Made by a program: the position numbers and the translations under genes. Source: Chionis minor (taxonomy: Eukaryota > Chordata > Aves > Charadriiformes > Chionididae). Taken from it: a stretch of DNA of 64,000 bases. Positions 23,801 through 35,580 of this stretch are shown here, piece after piece; positions within the stretch are counted from its first letter, which is position 1; every line of letters begins with the position of its first letter. The DNA lies in assembly GCA_013398295.1 (NCBI GenBank), contig VZSF01007706.1, positions 694,533 through 758,532 on the forward strand, given 5' to 3'. A model generated the notes under the pieces. It was not told the origin of the DNA and searched no databases. It saw nothing but the letters and a program-made list of their open reading frames with translations.

Positions 23801-26800
23801 AGTCACAGCATGAGAGACTGACCATTTTTTATTGCGAAGTCCATAAGAAAGGTAAGGTCCACTATCGCCTTTAACAGAAAGGTTCAGAGGAAACATAGTT
23901 CAATACAGTGGACTTCCTCTGTAAACTTGGTAGGAGCATTTCATGTCCTATTCAGTGAATTTGCAAACAGGGTGACCAAATAAACCTGCAAGACACATTT
24001 ATTACTCCCTCATTGGTGTACTGTTGTTCTCTATCATATACATATATGCACATTCTACCCAGTGCACTAGTCCATATTCTAAAAGAAAAGTAGAAAATTT
24101 GTTTTTCTAATAAATCACTGTCCACCTTTGTCTGCATCATTTTTACACCCTTTTTCACAAAGCAATCCTTACCTTAAATACACCTTCCAGGTTTGCATGT
24201 ACAGTTCACATTTATTATTCAGAATCCTACTTAACCATTATCGAGCGTTGGCTCATATAGATTGAAATGTTTTGCTTTTACAGACTGAAATATGCTGCTT
24301 TGCACTATTCCTGTTCTCCAGAGCTAAAGTTATTGGACATGAGAATTTGTAGTTTGGACAAATTATTGACTCCTTTCTTACTGCGGCATAAAATCTGTAA
24401 CTACACTTTCCTTAATGTACTCACGTCTCTTTCACTGTCCAAACTGCTAGAATACATCAGGCAATCCATGATGATGGAAAAAGAGGTGTGTGAAGGGCCA
24501 GAATTACAAATCTCATTAGGTGTCATGTAGCTCAGGGACACAGCACTCAGTTTATGGTTTCTTTCAGAACACAAAAGTCAAGATACAGTGTTTCAGCACT
24601 TCTGAATATAAACAAAGTGCTCCAAAATATTTTATAGTTTTCTGGTTTGTTGTTTTTTTGTTTTCATTTTGGGTCAACACAAGACAGGTTCAGTCTGTTG
24701 AGTCTTTAGTAAGCAATAAAGTCAGTCAATTTTGGATCATTCCAAAGAGAGAACCGTTACGCACTTTTCTTATGCAAGCCCAGATTGCATTCTTGTCCTC
24801 TAGCTCATTAAACTTTTGAATTTTGAAATTTCAAACTTTTCATTTCAATCTACCATGCCCAGCAGTTTCAGATCTTCGCATCCTTCAATTAGTCATTTTT
24901 TTCCTTCAATCATGAGATTTCAGCAATCACTTTTAGTGCTAAAGCGTTTAAGGGAATGGGCACTGGGTTTCTGTGGATGTTTATTCAATCAACACTGAGT
25001 AGTGTGTATAGATACTTTATACAGCCAAGTACAGCTATGCTGTGGAGGTTCCAGTTATGCATATTTATAATCAATCTATAGAGGGGAGAAGAACAGAAGT
25101 TATTTCAGAAACTTAATTTAATCAAATTTCCACAGTCTGAGTCACTGTCATACTTACTCCTCCTAAGTGGCTGGTACTTATGTTTTGTTGTGTACATGTA
25201 GACATTTTTTAGTTGTTGCTCACAACACTGAAAGATCTCAAGTCACACACAGCTCACCTGAATGTCTCTTCTGAACAGAGGAAGGTTAATATAGTGAATG
25301 CTGGATATCAGTTACTTCTCAAACAGCTGCTTGCATTAGTGGAGTAGAGCTTTGAAAACACAACTTTTATAATCCGGAGGAATTTTCATCATCTTCTTCA
25401 GCATCCTCAAAGTGATTTTTTTTTCATTTAAAGTATTAAACAACACTAATAAGTAAGACCCTGAGGAAATGCAATGAACATTGCATAGCTGAAGCCTGTT
25501 GCTAGATCATAGCTGAAAGTTTATGAAATGGTACATTTAGCTTCACAAATGTTGAGCAAATGAGATCATCATAGTATTCACTGATACAAAAGCACATCTC
25601 ACTTTTTGAGAAACTGATTTACTTTGAGCAATGTTTGGTACAACCAGATCCATGTTATATAATGCCGAACTTTTTTCCTCAGTCAGAATATTGTTAAGAA
25701 GTCCTTCTTGAATCATATCAGTTTCTGGCTGCTTCGGATTTTATGGAAAACTCAAAATCTCCTACTGTGAGAAAATAAAATGGAAGTACAAGGTATATGA
25801 AATTGTAGCATTTAATCTAGTTAGCTTCTGGAAGCTTAAATCAGCTTCAGAACTTGAAATTATTTCTTAGGAGAAATTATGTGGAATTTTCACCTATTAT
25901 TCTTCTGGTGTGAGTTTAATATAAACAGTAATTTAATTTTTGCAGCAATGGGAAACTAAGCAATAAATAATTATAGCTAAAGTTAGCACCAAACCAAAAA
26001 GTTTACATGGTAATGTGAACGCTGGAGGGGAATAAAAAAGCTGTGGGGATATTCCCTACAATTTACTAAATAGGCTTAGAGCATAAAAATGACAAAACCA
26101 ATGATCAGAAAAGCCATGAGAATGTGAATTTTGAAGTGGAAAGAATATAAAAATATGCCAGACATAGAGTTCAGAGACTTGACTTTATTTACAAACAAAA
26201 GGTTTTAAACCCAGCTTGAAATCCATGGATACAAATCAGTTCAGAAGAATTTGATTTGACATCCTACAGCTGGGATGATGATGTAAGCAGTGAACACACA
26301 TTGTATTGCATTGCAAACACAGTTTGTCTTTTATGAAGGACACAGGCATGTTCAAATGTAATGAAGCCTACAGGGCCATGTCTACTGAGATTTTAAAGAG
26401 CACGATACTTGCTACTACATTAATTTATACAAGCCTCAAACTGAACTTCAGAGAAACCTCTGGCTCAGAGGTAGCTCAGCAGACTCTGTTTTTCCTCATC
26501 AAATGCTTTTAATTAACAATGGTGATCTGAAAATATCTAACTCATCATATGAAAGGAAAGCTAACCCTTCTTTCAGAAGGAGCACATAAGTAATCATTAT
26601 CTGTGTGATATTACCTACCTAAGGCTGTTTATTTAGAAAGAAATTAGCTTTTCTCTAATTTCCTGAAATCATGTAAGCAAAACCTCTGGCCGATGTTCCT
26701 CCCCTTCCTCAAGAGTTCAAGTCTTATGAAAATTATATTATAAGTACACGACTTAGTGAGTAGAAAGCTAAATATATTTTCTAGTACAACTGTTTTTAAG

Positions 26801-27855
26801 GTTTGTTGCAACTACCGCTGACATTAGGTGAAAGAAAATTGTCTGCATGCATCATAGCCTACCCCAGTTCATCTCATAATCACCTTCAAGCAAGTGACTG
26901 AACATTTAATCCTAATAAACTGCTAGAGAGTGTGGTGGTAAAATCTTTTGGCTTCATTGCTCACAAGCATTCTCTTGGTAGTAAAGCTATTTCCGGCTAT
27001 CCTGCCGTGAAATGTACTGCTATTAAATCTTTCACATGAAAATCAGAGAAAACCAAAAAGAATTACAATTATTTTTCTTTGATATTATTAAAGTTTTGAA
27101 TTATGACTTTTTCTTATTGCTAGTTATCACTTACTGTAATTATAAAAACTTTCTAATTTGCAAAACAAATGAAAGCACTTAGCCGCTTCCTCTGTCACAG
27201 TCCTCCTGGATGACAACCAACCACCACTGAGATAGCATGCCCTTGTCTCTCCTCTAGTGAAATGGTAACAATACTTCTTTCTCTCACAGAGCTGTTCCTT
27301 TACATTTATGCAGACAAAATCCCCAAAACACAGACACCTGCCTTTTCTGTTCTTTGTTGATTATCCACATCTCCTTTCTACTGAGTAAAATCCAGTTCAG
27401 ATGTTCAAATCTAACCAGTAATATGACCATAAGGGAGACACGAGGAGCAATACTTTCAGGAGATGTAAAACCCAGGCATTTTAAGGCCTTGTGTGTCATG
27501 ACAGATGGACTCCACTGAGAAACTCCTGGCCAACAGGTACTGCAGATTGTGGAGCGCTGATTTCAGGTGCAAGATAGACCAAGTGAGTTGTGTATCCTCT
27601 AATGACTTTCATTTTCAAAGGAAGAATTTAATTTTGCATTGTTCTAATCCAGAGGTAACGGAATGATTTGGTCAGTGGTGTAGCCTGCATCCAAAAGCAA
27701 AGGTTCTGCATTCCTAGACAGATACTGATATGAAGGTCTCTGCTGCGGTGCTTTCATCATTAGTAGAAGTGGATTAAAAATTATTCTGCAACCACTTACA
27801 GCTAACAGATTAACAGACAAAGAGCAGTACCCCACAAGTAGTCATAATGCCCCTC
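20864..27855. other. AT-rich non-coding DNA, no gene seen
   Basis: About 7 kb of unique AT-rich DNA. Frames of 80-99 codons (plus 21344-21607, plus 23281-23550, plus 24267-24530 and plus 24520-24819) show no domain, signal or conserved motif, and are within what chance gives in 64 kb. I see no CR1 or LTR. One possible MIR-like patch is listed separately at 27235-27300. Confidence 0.5.
27235..27300 (+). repeat. possible MIR-like SINE remnant
   Basis: The order TGTCTCTCCTCTAGTGAAATGG, then AACAATACTT, then CTCTCACAGAGCTGTT parallels the MIR body (cctcatctgtaaaatggg, ataatacc, ctcacagggttgt). The similarity is short and could be coincidental. Confidence 0.3.
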
Positions 27856-28480
27856 TAAGAATCACAGAAACCTGCAGTCTAGAAGGGACATCTGGAGATT
27901 ATTACTCTGATCCCCTCTTCTATGCTGGACCATCTAAAGAAGATTGCTTAGGGCTGTATCCAATGCCATTTTTAATATCTCCATGGTTAGAGAATCCATA
28001 ACATCCTTAGGCAACCTGTTTCACTGTTGACCACTTCTCAGGTAAAAAAAGAATAATTCTCAAATCAGTTGTTTGTTCTATACCTGTGCATCCATCTCTC
28101 TCTGGCTCGGTCATCTCTGTCTGCACTCTCCACACATTGGTTACGTGGAGAGATAAATATGACCTTGCCTGAATCTTCTCTTTCACAGGCTGACCAGCTC
28201 TATCAGGCTCTCCTCATGCCTCCTGTGCTCCAGTCCCCCGACCACATTGGTGGCTCACCTGTCATGGTCCCTCTGCTTTTTAGCATACTGAGTGCTTCCT
28301 CAAATCTGATATGAGCCACAGGCTTGTTAAGAATGCGGTCTGTCCCATCATCTAGGTCATTAGCAATTAGTGGTACCTACCTGCTTAACCAGCCACTTAG
28401 TTGGACTTTGTGCCTCTAAGCCTGACAATCTAGCCAGTTTTCAGCCCTGCTTTTTATTCTCTCCTCCAATCTGCACCTCA
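27856..28480 (-). mobile_element. old, diverged CR1 copy, minus orientation
   Basis: The plus strand starts AGAATCACAGAAACC, then TCTAGAAGGGACATCTGGAG and, further on, AATATCTCCATGGTTAGAGA followed by TAGGCAACCTGTTTCACTGT. After a poorly matching stretch it resumes with AGGCTGACCAGCTCT and GTGCTCCAGTCCCCCGACCA, then CATCTAGGTCATTAGCAA, and finally GTTGGACTTTGTGCC with GACAATCTAGCCAGTTTTCA. These are the successive landmarks of an antisense CR1 ORF2 3' half, compressed by several deletions. It is far more diverged than the other copies and has no open frame, so it is probably an early avian insertion. Confidence 0.8.
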
Positions 28481-31400
28481 CCACTTTGGCTAGAAGGTGG
28501 GAGAAGACAGAAGTAAAGAAACCACTGAGAACACAGAGGTCACTCTCCCTGCCAGGGCCTGTAAAATGGCTGTGGATTAACAAACCTTGTCATTTGAAAC
28601 AAACATTCAGAGGTTCAGAAATTAATCTGAACTTTGATCTAGGACCAGAACAGAAAAGCACAACCGAACAAAATATCTCTTGGTAATTCTGTTATTTTCT
28701 GGTTCATTTGTGAAGGAAATACAGAAAGTGTCTCGTTTGTTTTTCCCTTATTTCTGCATCTGCAACATGATGCAGAGGCTCAGAAATGTGTGCAAAGATG
28801 CGTGCTGATCCTGATGTGTTATTAAACAGGATAGCAGAAATCTAAGACAGTCCCGTGAAAAAGTTAAAATTAGAACAGCACACCTTCAGAAAGAAAAAAT
28901 TTGGGATTCATTTTGATGTTCCAGATAAAGGGTTGTAAGTCATCCATTTTTATCCAAACCACTCCAAACATCAGCAAGAAAAGCTGTTTGGATTTAAGTG
29001 TTTTATGACATGTCTACCTTTAAGCTAGGAAGTGAAAAACCATTGAAATTTATCATTCTTTTCAAACCTTCAGTTTTAGTTATTTTGCGTCCCAGCCTTC
29101 TAGTGTTCTGAAGTCTGCATCAGTTTAATCACTTGTCAAAACTTCTCCTGAAAGTTTAAATAAGGGTAAAATGCTGTAGAGTTTGGCACTTCAGAAACTA
29201 TGCAACTCTCTTTCACAATCTGAAATTTTTCTAGCTCAAGCTTTCTGCTGAAGACACAGGTGTAACAGAGACTTCAGAAGAATATCTCTTACTAAAAGAA
29301 CCTGATTTGCCATGAATAGTAAATTTTGCTGAATGATTTCACTTTGATTTGCTTCTCAGCTGCACCACTGTAAGTCAGAAGCAAGCCTCCTAAAATTCCT
29401 GTCTTTCAGCAGTGAGAGAAGAATCAGGTCCAAATAGTACCTGGAAATATTGAAAACACAAAATCAGTTGCTGAAGATAAAACTAAAAATAAAATAATAA
29501 AAAAATCCACAGCACAATGAGACAATGAAAGTTTTGCCACAGTAAGTTTGGACTTGGCCTTGTAAGAAAAATATAATTTGAGCACAAACTTGTAAAAAGT
29601 AACAATGATGTTTTCTTACTTTTCACATAATTGCTGAATATGTTTTGGTTGTTCTTTTTCAAGAATGTTTGTAGAACAAGGACCATTACCAATACTAGCA
29701 AAAAGACTGCATCTCCTCACACAGATTTTCCTTACAGAAATGCCCCTATATATAATTAGAAAGTGAAAATGTAGGAAGACATAACCACAGTAGAAAGAGG
29801 CCCAGTGAAAGAACTGAAGTAGCATCAGCTGTAGAAGAGAGGATGTACATGTTTGGAAAAGGCACATCATAGCTACTGTCAGAGGAATCTAGGAGATCCC
29901 AAAATCTAGAGCCTTTTGCTAAAATAAAGCTGTGTCTGCTTGCAGGTGGAAGCAGAACAAGGCAACCAGATCTACAGAGCAACTGTTCAAAATGGCATAT
30001 ATTTTACTGTTGGAGACTAAGGGTGAGATCCAACCTGAATTTGGAAAAATGTTGTCAAATTAACTTTAGCAATATAAATACAGCGGTAGATTAATTTCCC
30101 AAATTGTGATTTCTTTTTGGAGGATTCTTTAGTAAGAAATTAACCCAATCCTAATAGTATGTGATGTAAAAAAATGACTGTTTTACAGGTGTACAAACAC
30201 ACACTCAATCTATTTGAGACTGCAACTATAGTAGATGAGGGGAAAATTAAGTCAGCCTATTTCACAGTATCTCTGTCTTATAAGACATAATACTGTTATT
30301 TCAGTGCTGTGTTAGTTTTATGTGTTTCCTTCAGTACAGTTATATCAGCAGTGAACCAGTGCAGCGGGATGCAGAGCCACTCTCTCAGGCTGCAGTTAGG
30401 CACTACAGCTGAGCTGATCTAGTGCCTTTCCACAGCCAGAACAGCAGGGCCCACTTCACCTTATTCATCTCTTCCATCCTTCTCTCTTTCCCCATGCCTG
30501 ACCAAAGGCTCTCACCTCTTTCCTTGCATCAGCTGTGGTGTATGTCTAATATCACAATAGTGGCTGGGCTGGAAGAAAAAAGCTAATAGTGCAAAATCTA
30601 GGCAAACGGATCAAATCAAATCAGCTCTTGATGAAAAGCAGATGCATGCCAGAGCTGGCACGAAGAGCAGGAGGGTGACTTGGGGGACTGGGATGAAACG
30701 AGACCACCCCTCTGAGCCACGGTGAGCTCAGCAATTGCAACTGAAATCACACCACTGAATCAGAAACCCCTAGTGTGTTTTTCTGACTTCCAGAGGCTGA
30801 GCAGAAGGTGGGTTGTACTAATAGCTTGCTGTAAAGGCTAGCTCTGTAAAAACCTGCTATGAACATACTCTCACTCATATAGTTGTTCTATTAAGATTGC
30901 TTTAGATAATGATTTCTGCAACCAATTATCCATGACACTGCATATTTGATAAGTACTTAAAAGATATTGTTAAAAATTCAGTATCATATGAAGTAAATAC
31001 TAAGCTCACAGATTTATCAGATTTTTAATAGAATGAGTGTTAAATAAAGCTGTTTAAAAAGATATTTCTGAAAATTTATTTGTTGAAGAATTTTACTAAC
31101 TCCAACCACCAACGATCACAGGAATTGCATTTCCTAATGCCAGGATCCTTTTTAAATATATGTCTGCCTACTCAGCTCCAGTCACATCTGGTTTATAGTA
31201 TATTTTTGAAAAAAAAGAAATCCAGGAATATTCTGCAATTATAATTGTGCTTCAACAGGTCATCTTCAAGATGACAGTTTGTAAACGAAAAACATTTTAA
31301 AAAGCATTAATAGCTATAGAATGGCTTTCTTCCTCATGATTGATATGAAAAATGACCACCATAAACTTGAAAACACCAACATTTTGTGATATTCTGTGGA

Positions 31401-32608
31401 ATTATAATGGCAATTTCCTCTTTCTTCCTTATAGAAATACAAATATTATCTTGGCACAATGATATTCAGAGTGATCCATAGGAAAATAAAAAGAGAAACA
31501 ATGTATTTTAACTTTCACATGGTGCTTTTATTTTCTCTCTTTTTTTTCAGTTCCAGGGAAAGAACAATATCCGGTCAGGTACAGAAGTAAGGTAGGGAAA
31601 ACGTAGGCGGAATGAAGAGGGAGCAAGAGAAAGAAACAAAAAAAGATTGAAAACAGTCTGTGATTAATAAGCAAGGGATGTACTGGTTATGAAATTATCC
31701 GCAAAAAGTTATAGGAATGAACTACATGAGGCATTAACTTGTATCTTGGGAGGACTCCAAGCAAGTAGTTTCAGTTTGTCTTTAATGGACAATAACCTGC
31801 CCAGCGCTGCAGCCATTGCTAGACAAGACATTGCCAACTAGACAAACACACAGCTGGAAACAATACAGCAATGGATGATATCACAAACAAATTGCACAGA
31901 CTGATTTCTGTGATAGTTGTGATCACTACTATTGACATTTTCTGGGAACAGTTACGTCAAGGATCTTTGTTAGCAATAATTATTATTACTCTTTATTAAA
32001 TGCACTGAGTTCTCAAAAACTCAAGATGATGGATATTCCTATCCTAAAATCTATCTAAATTAAAAGACTGTTCTCAACAGAGACAAAAAGACAGTTCTGA
32101 GGGGTTGTTTGTTAGTCATGACAGATATTTTATCCTTATTTTCCTTCAGTCTTTTCTAGGAAGCAAAGTGAGAAACATGTAAGCAGAAATAAAGAGATAG
32201 TGTCTGGAGAACCAGATTTGATGCAACAGACAGAAAAAGGGATCAATAGAAAATTAACAGATCAGGAAAATTTGCTGACTCTGGCATCACAGACCATCTA
32301 GAGAAACGTACTTGGTCCTTCTCTTTCCACTTCCTTTTTCGCATGGAAAGAACCAGGATAGACAGTAAAGTCTATTACCACATTACATTGATATGCGTTT
32401 TACTCTTAACCCAGAGACACACATAAAGTCTCTAAAAGTTTTCAGATACAATTTTTCAACTTTTAGCGGTCATTGGGGCCTCCTGATAATTTTATGTCAG
32501 TCTCACCTAAAACTCTAATTTGATATTTTATCTATGCATAGGTAATGATAAAAGCATGCAAGGTGATTCTGGTGACAAATCATCCATACTGAATAACCAC
32601 AGAATGGA
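28481..32608. other. AT-rich non-coding DNA, no gene seen
   Basis: Unique sequence. Three overlapping minus frames at 29483-29701, 29616-29870 and 29746-29982 (72-84 codons) are hydrophobic in translation, as AT-rich non-coding DNA often is, and carry no recognisable family signature. A GC-richer patch at 30355-30560 is unidentified. I see no transposable element. Confidence 0.55.
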
Positions 32609-32640
32609 CATAGAATCATAGAGTCACAGAATCATAGAAT
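32609..32640 (-). repeat. CR1 terminal 8-mer repeats
   Basis: Four tandem octamers in plus-strand reading: CATAGAAT, CATAGAGT, CACAGAAT and CATAGAAT. This is the (ATTCTATG)n 3' end characteristic of CR1, which lacks a poly(A) tail. It fixes the element's orientation and exact 3' end. Confidence 0.95.
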
Positions 32641-32707
32641 CATTTTGCTTGGAAGAAACCTTTAAGATCATTGAGTCTAACCATCATCCTACACTGCCAA
32701 GTTACCA

Positions 32708-33690
32708 CTAAACCGGGTCCCTCAGCATCAAGTCTATTCGTCTTTTAAATACCTCCAGGGATGGTAACTCCATCACTTCCCGGGGCAACCTGTTCCAAAA
32801 CTTGATGACCCTTTCAGTGAAGAAATTTTTCCTAACATCCAATCTAAACCTCTCCTGGCATAACTTGAGGCCATTTCCTTTTGTCCTAGCCCTTGTTACT
32901 TGGGAGAAAAGACTGACCCCCACCTGGCTACAACCTCCTCCCAGGTAGTTGTAGAGAGCAATAAGGTCTTCCCTCAGCCTCCTTTGTGTAGGCTAAACAA
33001 TCACAGTTCCCTCAGCCACTCCTCATAAGACTTGTGCTCTAGACCCTTCACCAGCTTCGTTGCCCTTCTCTGGACGCGCTTCAGCACCTCAATGTCTTTC
33101 TTGTAGTGAGGGACTCAAAACTGAACACAGTAATTGAGGTGCAGCCTCAACCAGTTCTGAGTACAGACAAGCAATCATTGCCCTCATGCTGCTGGCCACA
33201 TTGTTTTTAATACAAGCCAGGATGCTGTTGGCGTTCTTGCCCATCTGGACACACTGTTGGCTCGTATTCAGCTGACTGTTAACCAAAACCCCCAGGTCCT
33301 TTTCCTCCAGGCAGCTTTCCAACCTCTCTTCCCCAAGCCTGTATCACTGCATGGGCTTGTCGTGACCCAAGTGCAGGACCGGGCACTTGGCCTTGTTGAA
33401 CCTCGTACCACTGGCTTCAGTCCATCAATCCAGCCTTTCCAGATCCCTCTGTAGAGCCTTCCTACCCTCAGGCAGATCAACAGTCTCACCCAACTTGGTG
33501 TCATCTGCAAACTTACTGAGGGTGCACTCAATCCCCTCATCCAGGTTGTTGATAAACATATCAAAGAGAACAGCCCCAGTACTGAGCCTGGGGAACACCA
33601 CTTGTGAGTGGCTGCCAACTGGATTCACTACAACTCTTTGGGCCTGGTCATCCATACAGTTTTTAAACCAGCAAAGTGTATGCCCACCCA
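32708..33690 (-). pseudogene. CR1 ORF2 reverse-transcriptase C-terminal half, defective
   Basis: Minus-strand translation in three frames gives consecutive RT blocks. At 33425-33691 are [16 protein letters not shown] (the KNWLDGRxQRVVVN block) and, further on, [20 protein letters not shown] with the catalytic FADD at 33500-33511. At 33089-33322 are [18 protein letters not shown] and [18 protein letters not shown]. At 32708-32923 are [31 protein letters not shown] and the terminal [11 protein letters not shown]. The break at the upstream end coincides with the start of the LTR fragment. Frameshifts at about 33360 and 33420-33600 prevent expression. Confidence 0.93.
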
Positions 33691-33796
33691 AAAACAGTTT
33701 GTGACAAACAAGTCTTACAACATTTGATAGATCATACTTATGCTAACTAATGCCTACTAATGCTAACAGACCCTTAAACCCAACATCTCTGTTTCA
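33691..33796 (-). mobile_element. LTR U3 fragment inside CR1
   Basis: These 106 bases align with 10341-10449 of the solo LTR with about nine mismatches and one 3-base gap by eye. They correspond to the first part of U3 in minus orientation, beginning TGAAACAGAGATG at 33796, which is the LTR's 5' TG end. The other side of the LTR (TATA box, R, U5) is absent and CR1 RT sequence starts directly at 33690. The next bases outward at 33797 are CR1 endonuclease sequence. An LTR insertion into CR1 followed by a deletion that removed most of the LTR and about 1 kb of CR1 RT explains the arrangement best. Confidence 0.85.
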
Positions 33797-34442
33797 CTCC
33801 AAGAATTGGAAACTATCATTTCATGATCACTATGCCCAAGATGGTCTCCAACCTTCACATCACCCACAAATCCTTCTCTGTTCATGAACAACAGGTCTAG
33901 CAGGGCACATGCCTAGTTGGCTCACCCACCAGCTGTGTCAGGAAGCTATCTTCCACACACTCCAGGAGCTTCCTAGACTGTTTCCTTTCTGCTTCATTGT
34001 ATTTCCAGCAGATGTCTGGAAAGCTAAAGTCCCCCACGTGAACAAGTGGTAGTGACTGTAAAACCTCTCCCAGCTGCTTATAGAGTACTTAATCTGCCTC
34101 TTGATCCTGGTTGGGCAGTCTATAACAGAGTCCCACCATGATATCTGGCTTGTTGGCCTTGCCCCTGATTCTTACCTATAAACACTCAACCTTCTCATCA
34201 CCATCATTAAACTCTAGACAATCAAAACGCTCTCCAACAAACAGGGCCACTCCACTGCCTCTCCTACTTGGCCTATCCCTTCTGAAAAGTTTATAGCCAT
34301 CCAATGCAGCACTCCAGTTATGCCTATCATCCCACCATGTTTCTGTGATGGTGACTATGTAACAGTTATCTTTCTGCACAATGGCTTCCAGCTTCACCTG
34401 TTTGTTGCCCATGCTGCGTGCATTGGTATAGATGCACTTCAG
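33797..34442 (-). pseudogene. CR1 ORF2 AP-endonuclease domain, degenerate
   Basis: Minus-strand reading gives KCIYTNARSMGNKQ at the N-terminus, ITETWWDDRHNWS with the catalytic Glu (codon near 34343), LDGYKLFRRDRPSRRGSGVA, and at the far end HSDHE, the conserved SDH catalytic motif, adjoining the LTR fragment. These are the landmarks of the exonuclease/endonuclease/phosphatase-fold nicking domain of CR1. The N-terminal ~90 codons are open; the middle and C-terminal parts are frameshifted. In an active element this domain nicks the target site before reverse transcription. Confidence 0.9.
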
Positions 34443-34781
34443 TTGTGCTACTGATCCCATCACTTTTTGGGGCAGAGAAGCACTAATTCCTACCTGACCA
34501 TTCCCAGGTACTTCCATGATTTCTATTCTATCAATATTCCTTGCGTCTTTGCTATAGCACGGCACTTCATCCCCTACCTCCACTGAGATGGCAGACCAAA
34601 GGACCTTGCTAGAATACCATCCCACAAACGTTGATGTGCTGCCCCAAGGCTTGTCTCTAGCGAGCCTGGTTTTATCCCTTTCCCCCTTCAAATGTAGTTT
34701 AAAGCCTTTTTGATGAGCCCTGGCAACACCTGTGCAAAAAACCTTTTTCCCCCTTTGAGACAGGCATACCCTGTCAGTCAC
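34176..34781 (-). pseudogene. 201-codon open frame bridging CR1 ORF1 end and ORF2 endonuclease
   Basis: This is the longest open frame by codon count after 45379-46062 and is internal to the CR1. Residues about 7-15 (LSQRGKKVF) match the C-terminal motif of CR1 ORF1. Residues 16-113 are the poorly conserved inter-ORF linker, and residues 114-201 are the start of the endonuclease domain through KVECL. In active CR1 the two ORFs are separate, so this continuous frame is probably a by-product of indels in the linker. There is no reason to think it is translated. Confidence 0.8.
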
Positions 34782-34789
34782 CCTGGTGT

Positions 34790-35577
34790 CATGTAAAACA
34801 ACCCATGATTAAGAAAACAGTTCTGCTGGTGACACCAGGGTCTATTGATCTGTTGGGTCTTCCTGTTTCTTCCCTCCTCATTCCCTGCAACTGGAAGGAT
34901 AGAGGAGAACACTACTTGTGCTCTTGACCCCTTAACCAATCATCTCAAGGCCCTGAAGTCTCTCTTTGCCCTAGATTTCTTGTTGCAACTTCATTGCTGT
35001 CTACTTGAAAAATCAATAATTAATAATAATCTGAAGGCCATACTGTGGTGGGAAGTTTTCTCAACACATCTTTAATCCAGGCCCCAGGGAGGCAGCAGGC
35101 TTCCCTAAGGACTGAGTCTGGTCTGCATATTGGGCCTTGTGTTTCCTATGACAATGATCCATCTTTTTTCTTTGTGGGAGTAGTTCTGATGCAGGGCATA
35201 GGCTGACTTAATCTCAGCAACACCTCTGAACTAGGTAAACCATCGTCCTTGTTACTGTTAGGTTCCACTTGCAGAGCCTCATACCTTTTATGTGAGGGCA
35301 GCTGGGAAGGTGGAGTTATTGCTAATGAGACACACCTGCTGTGCTGGGTAGGAACTTGTTGCCATTGCCCCCTATCGTTCAAGTTACTATGTCCAGTCAG
35401 GTGGATATAGGGTAGAGAATCCCCCATATCATGTACATCATCTTCCTGTTGGGCCTGTCTCAGAGAAGGTAGGATGTGATTCCCATGTTCAATCTCTCTC
35501 TTGCTCTCCCTGGTGCTCCTCAACCTGCTCACCTCCTCCCAGAATTCTGACATTTCAGCCACTGCCCATCTTAGCAA
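34790..35577 (-). pseudogene. CR1 ORF1 remnant (coiled coil plus esterase-like domain), broken
   Basis: Minus frame 35146-35577 (143 codons) begins with a heptad-like EMSEFWEEVSRLRSTRES coiled coil, then LPSLRQAQQEDDVHD, HLTGHSNL and HKRYEALQVEP, the recognisable middle of avian CR1 ORF1. Further 3' (below 35146), other frames give QGPICRPD, REACCLPGA, DYY and FQVDSNEV, the esterase-like half. The GDS nucleophile block expected before QGPICRPD is shortened to GN, so the putative catalytic Ser is deleted; stops follow in the next ~300 bp. ORF1 is thought to act in RNA binding and retrotransposition; this copy is dead. Confidence 0.85.
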
Positions 35578-35580
35578 TTT

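Larger units (their letters stand above)
32609..35580 (-). mobile_element. near full-length CR1 LINE, minus orientation, with LTR fragment inside and RT deletion
   Basis: The element's 3' end is marked by four tandem 8-mers (32609-32640) of the ATTCTATG type. Going 5' there are a short 3' untranslated region, an ORF2 stop at 32708-32710, the RT C-terminal part with an intact FADD motif (33500-33511), a break at 33690/33691, about 106 bp of foreign LTR U3, then the AP-endonuclease domain (33797-34442), the ORF1/ORF2 linker and ORF1 (to about 35580). Roughly the N-terminal half of the RT domain is missing at the break. At nearly 3 kb it is by far the longest CR1 here; full-length avian CR1 is about 4.5 kb. 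Multiple frameshifts and stops make it inactive. The 5' end is approximate. Confidence 0.93.

Noticed and set aside
29483..29982. Three overlapping hydrophobic minus frames as a membrane protein
   Set aside because: Hydrophobic translations are expected from AT-rich DNA; the frames are in different phases and no splice pattern joins them.
33257..33704. Several overlapping frames of 65-116 codons on both strands
   Set aside because: They are frames of one CR1 reverse-transcriptase remnant and their antisense shadows.
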